Positions 7,853 through 15,637 of a stretch of DNA of 27,431 bases are shown piece after piece; position 1 is the first letter of the stretch, and each line of letters opens with the position of its first letter. The translations under genes were made by a program, and so were the position numbers. Below the pieces are notes generated by a model. That model searched no databases. It was given only the letters and a program-made list of their open reading frames with translations, and was not told the origin of the DNA. Source of the DNA: Bordetella parapertussis (lineage in GTDB: Bacteria; Pseudomonadota; Gammaproteobacteria; Burkholderiales; Burkholderiaceae_C); NCBI GenBank assembly GCA_945878355.1, contig CAMCTC010000065.1:1-27431 (forward strand), given 5' to 3'.

Positions 7853-8749
7853 CTATCCTTTGATGGCGCCGGCGGCGATGCCGCGCACGAACCAGCGTCC
7901 TGAGACGAAATAAACCAGCAGCGGCACCATCGAGGTCAGCAAGGTTGCGGCCATGTTGACGTTGTAGAGCCGCTCGCCGGTGGTGGTGTTGATCACGTTG
8001 TTGAGCTGCACCGTCATCGGCAGGTGGTCGCTGCCGGCAAACACCAGGCCCAGGACATAGTCGTTCCACACGCCGGTGATCTGCATGATGGCGGCGACGA
8101 GCAGCATCGGCGTTGACATCGGCAGCATCAGCTCGGCGAAGATCCGCCAGAAACCGCCGCCGTCTATGCGTGCTGCCTTGAACAGCTCGGCCGGCATCGA
8201 TGCGTAGTAGTTGCGAAACAGCAGCGTCATCACCGGCATGCTGAAGATAAGGTGGACCAGCACGATCCCCGGCAGCGAGCCGAACAGGCCCAGCGCGGCC
8301 AGGATCTTGACCAGCGGGTAGATCATCACCTGCACCGGGATGAAGGCGCCGAGCAACAGCAGCGCGAACAGCGTGTCAGCGCCGCGCGGACGCCACAAGC
8401 TCAGCGCATAGCCGTTGATCGCACCGACCGCGATCGGCAACAGCGTGCTGGGCACGACGATCGCGACCGAGTTCCAGAAGCCCACGCGCACACCCTCGCA
8501 GGCCAGGCCGGTGCAGGCCTCTTGCCAGGCCGCACGCCAGGGCGCGATGGTCGGTTCGATCGGCAGCGCGAACAGCTGGCCGAGTCGGATCTCGTCCATG
8601 GTCTTGAACGAGGTCACCAGCATGATGTAGAGCGGCGCCAGGAAAAACAGCGCGGCTGTCAGCAAGAACGCGTAGACGCCGATGCGTCCGCCGAGGCCGG
8701 CTCGGCGGCGCGCGCTGCGCGACGCGGTGCTGATCACTGCTGCTGTCAT
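7853..8749 (-). CDS. CUT1 sugar ABC transporter permease, MalG/GtsC-type
   Basis: This 298-aa inner-membrane protein has a first transmembrane helix at about residues 25-45 (YAFLLTAALFFLAPLYIMLV) and about five further helices. The cytoplasmic EAA loop that contacts the ATPase is visible as ARIDGGGFWRIFAELMLP. The end WFVRGIAAGAIKG is typical of MalG-type subunits. The ATG at 8749 overlaps the stop of the first permease (ATGA); the longer open frame upstream is the other permease read out of frame. It pairs with the gene at 8746-9642, and its paralogue is at 25165-26019. Confidence 0.93.
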   Translation of the reverse strand: MTAAVISTASRSARRRAGLGGRIGVYAFLLTAALFFLAPLYIMLVTSFKTMDEIRLGQLFALPIEPTIAPWRAAWQEACTGLACEGVRVGFWNSVAIVVPSTLLPIAVGAINGYALSLWRPRGADTLFALLLLGAFIPVQVMIYPLVKILAALGLFGSLPGIVLVHLIFSMPVMTLLFRNYYASMPAELFKAARIDGGGFWRIFAELMLPMSTPMLLVAAIMQITGVWNDYVLGLVFAGSDHLPMTVQLNNVINTTTGERLYNVNMAATLLTSMVPLLVYFVSGRWFVRGIAAGAIKG

Positions 8750-9642
8750 CCGCCGGCCTTCGAGCTGGCGGCCCGGTTGCGCGCATAAAGCAGCGGCGCG
8801 ACCAGTGCCAGCACCGTCAGCAGCAGCACGATCGCGCCGGCCGATGCCAGCGCGAGGTTGGCGCGTCCGAACAAGTGGTCCATGATGAACTTGGCGGGCA
8901 CGTCGCTGGCGGTGCCCGGGCCGCCCTGGGTCATCGCGACCACCGCGTCGAAGACCTTGACGACGCCGGTGAACAGCAGCACGAAGACGGTGGCCAGCGT
9001 CGGCGCGAGCATCGGCAGCACGATCGAACAGTAGACCCGCCAGGCCGGGATGCCGTCGATGCGCGTGGCCTGCCACAACTGCGGGTCGATGCCGCGCAGC
9101 CCGGCCAGCATCAAGGCCATCACCAGGCCGGATGCCTGCCAGACCGAGGCGATCACGACGGTGTAGATCACCCGATCCGGGTCGATGATCCAGTCGAAGC
9201 TGAAGTCCGGGAAACCCCATTGCTGCACCGCTTGCTGCAGCCCGCTGCCTGGGTTGAGCAGCCATTGCCAGACCAAGCCGGTGGCGACGAAGGACACCGC
9301 ATAAGGGTAGAGGAACACCGTTCGCAGCAGGCCTTCGCCGCGCACTTTTTGGTCGATGAAGACCGCGAGCAGGAAGCCGATCAGCATGCAGGCAACGATG
9401 AACAGCAGGCCGTAGACCGCCAGGTTTTGCAGCGACAGCAGCCAGCGCTCGTTGCCGAACAGCCGCGTGTACTGCGCCAGGCCGACATAGTCGTCGGCGG
9501 GAAAGGTCCGCGAGCTCGACACCGACATCCGCAGCGTCCACAGCACCGTGCCGAGGTAGCCCACCAGCACCGTCAGCGCCATCGGCAGCAGTGCTGCCCA
9601 GGCATGGCGCTGGCGCATCGCGGGTCTTGCAGAGGCTGTCAT
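8746..9642 (-). CDS. CUT1 sugar ABC transporter permease, MalF/GtsB-type
   Basis: This 298-aa polytopic inner-membrane permease resembles the GtsB subunit of Pseudomonas glucose importers. Recognisable segments are the periplasmic loop DDYVGLAQYTRLF, the helix region GEGLLRTVFLYPYAVSF with WQWLLNPGSG, and the EAA loop TRIDGIPAWRVYCSIVLP near residue 200. The ATG at 9642 shares one base with the binding-protein stop (TGATG). An in-frame ATG eight codons later is an alternative start. It forms the membrane channel with the product of 7853-8749. Confidence 0.93.
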   Translation of the reverse strand: MTASARPAMRQRHAWAALLPMALTVLVGYLGTVLWTLRMSVSSSRTFPADDYVGLAQYTRLFGNERWLLSLQNLAVYGLLFIVACMLIGFLLAVFIDQKVRGEGLLRTVFLYPYAVSFVATGLVWQWLLNPGSGLQQAVQQWGFPDFSFDWIIDPDRVIYTVVIASVWQASGLVMALMLAGLRGIDPQLWQATRIDGIPAWRVYCSIVLPMLAPTLATVFVLLFTGVVKVFDAVVAMTQGGPGTASDVPAKFIMDHLFGRANLALASAGAIVLLLTVLALVAPLLYARNRAASSKAGG

Positions 9643-10898
9643 CAGCTCTTCATGGCCGCGGCGATGTCGCGCTGGACCTTCTCGACCGCGATGTTGCGGT
9701 TCCAGTAAGCGGTCAGGATGTCGGCCAGCGCACCGTTCTGGTCCGGGCTGAGGTAGACCTCGCCGTTGCCGATCTGGCGCGTCTTGTCTTTCATGATCGC
9801 CAGGCCTTGCTGGGCACAGAGGTCCATCTTCGACGCGTCGACATCGGTGCGGATCGGGATCGAGCCCTTCTTGATGCTGAACGCGACCTGGGTTGCCGGC
9901 GCGGTGATCACGCTGGCCAGCAACTGCTGGGCCTTGATCGCCTCGGGCTTGCTGGTCTTCGGGAAGACAAAGACATCGCCTTGGATGATGTAAGGCGCGG
10001 CGGGGCCGAAGCCGGCGATGCAGCCGTAGTCGCGGCCCGCAACCTGCCGGGCGAGCGAGAACTCGCCCTTGGCCCAGTCGCCCATCACCTGCACCCCAGC
10101 CTTGCCGCTGATCAGCATCGCGGTGGCATCGTTCCAGTTGCGGCCTGGCGAGCCCTTGTCGACATAGCCCTGCAAGCGTTTGAAGCTGAGCAGGACGCTC
10201 CTGAACGCTTCGGACTGGATCGCGACCGGGTCGCGGTCGCGCAGCACCTTGAGGTAGAGCTCGCGTCCCCCCTGGTTGGCCAGCACGGCGGTGAACACGG
10301 TGTTGTCCTGCCAGGACTGGCCGCCGTGCGCCAGCGCCACCAGGCCGGCGGCCTTGAGCTTGTCGAGTGCGGCGAACAACTCGTCCATCGATCTGGGCTC
10401 GGCGGCGATGCCTGCTTTCTTGAACGCGGCCTTGGAGTACCAGATCCAGGCCGGCATGTGGATGTTCACCGGCACCGCGTAGTAGTGGCCTTTGACCTTG
10501 ACCACGTTGAGCACGGTCTCGGGCAGGAACTTGTCCCAGCCGTCGCGTAGCGCCACTTCGTCGATGTTGTTGAGCAGACCCTGCTCGACGATGTCCAGAA
10601 ACTGCTTCGAGGTGTTGAACTGCGCTGCGGTCGGTGGGTTGCCGCCGATGATGCGGTTGATCGCCACCGCACGCGCTTGCTCGCCGAGCGCCACCGCCAT
10701 GTCGACCCACTGGCCGCCGGCGGCGCGGTAAGCGTCAGCCAGGGTCTTGACCGCCGCTGACTCGCCACCCGAAGTCCACCAGTGGATCACCTCGGCCTTG
10801 GCCGTGCCGGGCGCGGGGCTGGTCTGTGCGCTGGCGGTGCCTCCCAGCCAAGTGGCGAAGGCCAGCGCAAGGGCCTGCAGGCGGCTCGGGCTTGTCAT
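9642..10898 (-). CDS. Sugar ABC transporter substrate-binding protein
   Basis: This 418-aa periplasmic binding protein of CUT1 type delivers sugar to the permease pair. A signal peptide (ALALAFATWLGGTASA) would be cleaved near residue 24. The mature N-terminus AEVIHWWTSGGES closely resembles the glucose-binding GtsA family, as do GHYYAVPVNIH, LAHGGQSWQD and GVQVMGDWAKGEF. The start at 10898 was chosen for the signal peptide and an AAGAAG ribosome site. It is paralogous to the binding protein at 23007-24278 but differs in likely pocket segments, so a different glucoside is plausible. It lies between GH1 and the permeases, which suggests it carries the sugar that cytoplasmic GH1 hydrolyses. Confidence 0.92.
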   Translation of the reverse strand: MTSPSRLQALALAFATWLGGTASAQTSPAPGTAKAEVIHWWTSGGESAAVKTLADAYRAAGGQWVDMAVALGEQARAVAINRIIGGNPPTAAQFNTSKQFLDIVEQGLLNNIDEVALRDGWDKFLPETVLNVVKVKGHYYAVPVNIHMPAWIWYSKAAFKKAGIAAEPRSMDELFAALDKLKAAGLVALAHGGQSWQDNTVFTAVLANQGGRELYLKVLRDRDPVAIQSEAFRSVLLSFKRLQGYVDKGSPGRNWNDATAMLISGKAGVQVMGDWAKGEFSLARQVAGRDYGCIAGFGPAAPYIIQGDVFVFPKTSKPEAIKAQQLLASVITAPATQVAFSIKKGSIPIRTDVDASKMDLCAQQGLAIMKDKTRQIGNGEVYLSPDQNGALADILTAYWNRNIAVEKVQRDIAAAMKS

Positions 10899-10911
10899 CT
10901 TCTTGGGCGCA

Positions 10912-12285
10912 TCAGGCTTGCAGGAAGGCGCGGTACCACTGGCCGCTGGCCTTGAGCGTGCGTCGCTGTGTCGGGTAGTCGACATAGGTCAGGCCGAAGC
11001 GCCGTTCGTAGCCTTCGCCCCACTCGAAGTTGTCGAGCAGGCTCCAGGCGAAATAGCCTTTGAGCGGCACCCCCGCGGCCAGCGCCTGCTGCACTGCGGC
11101 CAGGTGGCGCACCAGGTAGCTGCGGCGCTGTATGTCGGGCACGCTGCCGTTGGGCAGCACCACGTCGTCGTAGGTTGAACCGTTTTCGGTCAGGAAAATT
11201 TTCGCGGGTGCCCATTCGCGCTGGACGCGTTTGAGCAGCGTGACCATGCTCTCAGGCGCGACCTCCCAGCCAAAAGCGGTGCGTTCGACGCCGGGCTGTT
11301 CGACCAGGCGCAAGCCCATCGGCCCGGTGCCCGGGGCGTCGGCAACCCTCTCCGGGAAGTAATAGTTCACGCCCAGAAAATCGGTCGGCGTGGCGATCGC
11401 TGCCATGTCGCCGTCGAGCACCACCGGCGCGCTCTCGCCAAGCAATGCCAGCACGTCGGCGGGGTAGCCGCGGCCGTAGAGCGGGTCCAGGAACCAGCGG
11501 TTGCGCGAGCCGTCGTGGCGCTGCGCTGCCGCGGCGTCGGCTGCGCTGTCGGTGGCCGGCGATGTCGGGTGCAGGCTCAGCGTGATGCCGACCTGGGCGG
11601 CTGCCGCGTTGGCGCGGATCACGGGCAGCGCCAGGCCATGCGACAGCAACAGGTGGTGGCAGACCTGCATCGCTGCGGCGTGGTTCTTCACGCCCGGCGC
11701 ATGGATGCCCTCGTGGTGTCCCAGGAAAGCGGTGCACCAGGGTTCGTTGTGGGTGATCCAATGCTTGACGCGGTCGCCCAGGTGGTGCGACACCGCGCCG
11801 GCGTAGTCGACGAAGGCCGACACGGTGTCGCGGTTCACCCAGCCGCCGCGGTCTTGCAGCGCTTGCGGCAAATCCCAGTGGTACAGCGTGGCCCAGGGCT
11901 CGATGCCGCGCTCGAGCATGCCGTCGACCAGACGCGAGTAGAAGTCCAGGCCGCGGGCATTGGGCGCGCCGCCGCGGCCATTGGCAAAGATGCGTGACCA
12001 GGCGATCGAGAAGCGGTAGGCATTGACCCCGATGTTCTGCGCCAGATCCAGGTCTTCGGGCCAGCGGTGGTAGTGGTCGCAGGCCACGGCGCCGCTGGAG
12101 CCGTCGCGGATGTGCCCGGGCGTGTCGCAGAAGCGGTCCCAGATCGACTCGCCGCGGCCGTCTTCGGTCACCGCGCCCTCGATCTGGTACGACGCGGTGG
12201 AGCAGCCCCAGCGAAAGCCTGCCGGGAAATCGGCGCGGTGGATGGCGGGCAGGTCGGGCAGGGTGGAGGCAGTCTTGGCGTTCAT
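10912..12285 (-). CDS. GH1 beta-glucosidase, cytoplasmic
   Basis: This 457-aa glycoside hydrolase family 1 enzyme hydrolyses cellobiose-like or other beta-glucosides with retention. It starts with FPAGFRWGCSTASYQIEGA (20-38), the family's N-terminal signature. The acid/base is Glu181 in THNEPW, and the nucleophile Glu367 in LTENGS. WSLLDNFEW (414-422) forms the glucose-binding subsite. There is no signal peptide, so the enzyme should act in the cytoplasm on sugar imported by the adjacent ABC system. The ATG at 12285 overlaps the GH3 stop by one base (TGATG). An in-frame start 19 codons upstream would sit inside the GH3 gene and adds unrelated residues. Length is normal for bacterial GH1. Confidence 0.95.
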   Translation of the reverse strand: MNAKTASTLPDLPAIHRADFPAGFRWGCSTASYQIEGAVTEDGRGESIWDRFCDTPGHIRDGSSGAVACDHYHRWPEDLDLAQNIGVNAYRFSIAWSRIFANGRGGAPNARGLDFYSRLVDGMLERGIEPWATLYHWDLPQALQDRGGWVNRDTVSAFVDYAGAVSHHLGDRVKHWITHNEPWCTAFLGHHEGIHAPGVKNHAAAMQVCHHLLLSHGLALPVIRANAAAAQVGITLSLHPTSPATDSAADAAAAQRHDGSRNRWFLDPLYGRGYPADVLALLGESAPVVLDGDMAAIATPTDFLGVNYYFPERVADAPGTGPMGLRLVEQPGVERTAFGWEVAPESMVTLLKRVQREWAPAKIFLTENGSTYDDVVLPNGSVPDIQRRSYLVRHLAAVQQALAAGVPLKGYFAWSLLDNFEWGEGYERRFGLTYVDYPTQRRTLKASGQWYRAFLQA

Positions 12286-14282
12286 CAAGGTGTGCTGGTT
12301 GTCAGGGTGGCAGAGGCGCTGGTGTTGCGCGCTGCGCCGCATCCCTTGCTAGCGTAGTCGGTTGGCAGCGCATCGAGTTCACTGCGGCTGGCGTGGCGCA
12401 GGCCGTGGCCGAGCGCGAACAGCGGCGCGGCACTCGCCTGTCCGGGCTGGCGCGGCATTGGGCAGGGTTGGTTTGGCCAGTCGAAGGGCAGCCGGCCGGT
12501 GAAGTCCTGCATCGGGCTGCCGTCGGCGCTGCGGAACAGCCTGTCGGCCACACCCTTGCCTTCGGTGCCGGGCAGCCAGGCCGCGACGAAGGCGTCGGAG
12601 GCGTTGATCAAGTCGTTGGTGTAGAGCGCGCGGCCGGCGATGAAGACGGTGACCACCGGCACACCCCGGCCCGCAACGCGTTGCAGCACCGCCGCGTCCT
12701 CCGGGTAGCGGTTGCTGTGGCGCAGCGTGTCCGTGAGCGCAATGTCGCCCTCGCCTTCGGCGTAAGGCGTCTCGCCCAGTACCGCGATCACCGCGTCGAA
12801 TTCGCGCGGATTGACGCCCTCGGCAGTTTCGCTGAACACCAGGCTGGCAGCTGCCTCGCGCAGGCCGGCCAACACGCTGTCGCCGGCGGGGAAGTCGGCG
12901 TTGACGTTGTCCCTGCCTTGCCAACTCAGGGTCCAGCCACCGGTCTGGTTCTGCAGGCTGTCGGCGCTCTTGCCCACCACCAGCAAGCGCAGGCCGCGGC
13001 GCAGTGGCAGCAGTGCCTGTTGGTTCTTCAGCAACACCAGCGACTGGCCCACGGCGCGGCGCGCCAGCGCCCGCGCCTGCAGCGCATCGGCTTGGCCGGC
13101 CCAGCGGTTTTGCGCCGGCGATCGGTCGAACAGGCCGGCGCGCAGCTTGACCCGAAGGATTCGGCTGACCGCGTCGTCGATGCGCTCGATCGGGATCTGG
13201 CCGGCCTGTACCTGAGCCATGGTGTTGGTGATGAAGGCCTGCCAGTCGTCGGGGACCATCACCAGGTCGATGCCGGCGTTGAGGGCCTGCGCGCAGGCTG
13301 ACTTGCTGCAGCCCGGCACTTGCTCGATGCCGTTCCAGTCCGACACCACCAGGCCGTCGAAACCCAGCCGGTTCTTCAGCACCTGGGTGAGCATCAGCCG
13401 GCTGCCGTGCAGCTTGCCGGGGTCGGTGCCGGCTGACAGCTCATGCCAGCTGTTGAACGAGACCATCACGGTCTGGGTGCCCGCTGCCAGTGCGCTGTAG
13501 TAGCCCGCGCCATGGACCGCGATCATCTCGGCGCGGCTGGCGAGGCTCACCCCCTGGTCGCGGCCCTGGTCGGTGCCGCCGTCGCCGATGAAGTGCTTGG
13601 CGGTGGCCAGCACGCCGTCTTCGCTGCCCAGCCGGCCTTGCAGGCCGCGGATGTAGGCGGCGCCCAGTTCAGCCACCAGCGCCGGGTCCTGCGAGTAGCT
13701 CTCATAACTGCGGCCCCAGCGCAAATCCTGAGCCACCGCCAGCGTCGGGCCGAAGACCCAGGCGATGCCGCTGGCGCGAACGGCCCGGGCCGTGGCCACA
13801 CCGATCTCGCCGACCAGCGTGGCGTCTCGGGTCGCGCCCAGACCGATGTTGTGCGGGAAGATGGTCGCCCCGAAAACATTGTTGTGGCCGTGCACCGCGT
13901 CGGTGCCCCAGAGGACAGGGATCTTGGCGGCGGTCGCGATCGAGGCTTCGTGGTAGGCCTGGGCCAGTGCCAGCCAGTCGCCGACTGCGGCGTACTTGTT
14001 GCCTGCGGGGCGCGATCCGCCGCCGTTGAGCACCGAGCCGATGTGGTGGCGAGAGACTTCAGCCGGCGTGATCGACTTGATCTCGGGCTGGGTCATCTGG
14101 CCGATTTTTTGCGCCAGCGTCATGCTGGCAACGATCGCGGCGATGCGGGCTTCCTGCGCTGGGTCTCGATCGATGGCAGGCGCCATGCTCGGCCATTGCG
14201 CGCCGGCGCTGCCAGCTGCCAGCATCAGGCCTGTCAGGGTGAGGCGTTGCAAGCTGCTGGCGAGAGTGCGTGGCAAGGACAT
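12285..14282 (-). CDS. GH3 beta-glucosidase, exported, C-terminally short
   Basis: This 665-aa GH3 enzyme should act on beta-linked gluco-oligosaccharides in the periplasm. A type-I signal peptide (LTLTGLMLAAGSAGA) would be cleaved near residue 28. Visible motifs are GTDAVHGHNN (127-136), KHF (229-231) and VVSDWNG with the presumed nucleophile Asp315. The barrel is followed by the GH3 C-terminal sandwich, ending with GRLPFDWPNQP and LFALGHGLRH. ExoP/CdxA-type relatives usually run to about 800 residues or more with another C-terminal domain; here only ~35 low-complexity residues follow, so that domain is absent. ATG 14282 is preferred over a TTG at 14315, although no clear ribosome site precedes it. 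It is the first gene of the ten-gene operon. Confidence 0.9.
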   Translation of the reverse strand: MSLPRTLASSLQRLTLTGLMLAAGSAGAQWPSMAPAIDRDPAQEARIAAIVASMTLAQKIGQMTQPEIKSITPAEVSRHHIGSVLNGGGSRPAGNKYAAVGDWLALAQAYHEASIATAAKIPVLWGTDAVHGHNNVFGATIFPHNIGLGATRDATLVGEIGVATARAVRASGIAWVFGPTLAVAQDLRWGRSYESYSQDPALVAELGAAYIRGLQGRLGSEDGVLATAKHFIGDGGTDQGRDQGVSLASRAEMIAVHGAGYYSALAAGTQTVMVSFNSWHELSAGTDPGKLHGSRLMLTQVLKNRLGFDGLVVSDWNGIEQVPGCSKSACAQALNAGIDLVMVPDDWQAFITNTMAQVQAGQIPIERIDDAVSRILRVKLRAGLFDRSPAQNRWAGQADALQARALARRAVGQSLVLLKNQQALLPLRRGLRLLVVGKSADSLQNQTGGWTLSWQGRDNVNADFPAGDSVLAGLREAAASLVFSETAEGVNPREFDAVIAVLGETPYAEGEGDIALTDTLRHSNRYPEDAAVLQRVAGRGVPVVTVFIAGRALYTNDLINASDAFVAAWLPGTEGKGVADRLFRSADGSPMQDFTGRLPFDWPNQPCPMPRQPGQASAAPLFALGHGLRHASRSELDALPTDYASKGCGAARNTSASATLTTSTP

Positions 14283-14315
14283 GCGGGAGGCGTTTCGAGA
14301 GGCTGGAAAAGACAA

Positions 14316-14344
14316 CCCCCTGCAGCGCAGAGGCCGGCAGGGGG
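14316..14344 (-). other. Leader hairpin upstream of the GH3-GH1-ABC operon
   Basis: CCCCCTGC (14316-14323) and GCAGGGGG (14337-14344) form a perfect 8-bp stem with a 13-nt loop. A second GGCGG/CCGCC stem follows at 14351-14365. In transcripts coming from the TonB receptor gene these would precede the GH3 start. They could attenuate or stabilise the message, but no T-run indicates an intrinsic terminator. Confidence 0.45.
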
Positions 14345-14376
14345 CGGGGCGGCGGGCTGTCCGCCCGACAGGCTCA

Positions 14377-14447
14377 CAAGCAAATGTGGCTTTGCCACTT
14401 TGCTTGATCCCCCCGGTGGCGGCCGGCTTCGGCCGGCCTTGGGGCGC
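14377..14447 (-). repeat. REP-like palindromic element, copy B
   Basis: The reverse complement matches copy A at 576-647 nearly base for base. It has the same GCGCCCCAAGG start, the same GGCCGGC-CGAA-GCCGGCC hairpin and an identical 30-nt terminal hairpin (14377-14406). Only the short C/G-rich linker differs, with one indel and compensating changes that keep it self-complementary. The IS110 element has inserted at its outer end, separating it from the TonB receptor stop codon. Confidence 0.85.
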
Positions 14448-14460
14448 TTGTATGTTTCAG

Positions 14461-15621
<1,161 letters not shown>

Positions 15622-15637
15622 CTCTAAAGACGGTTAC

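Noticed and set aside
8749..9541. Longer versions of the permease, hydrolase and binding-protein frames extending into neighbouring genes
   Set aside because: The extensions are other real genes read out of frame. Overlapping ATGA/TGATG junctions and signal peptides or first helices fix the true starts.
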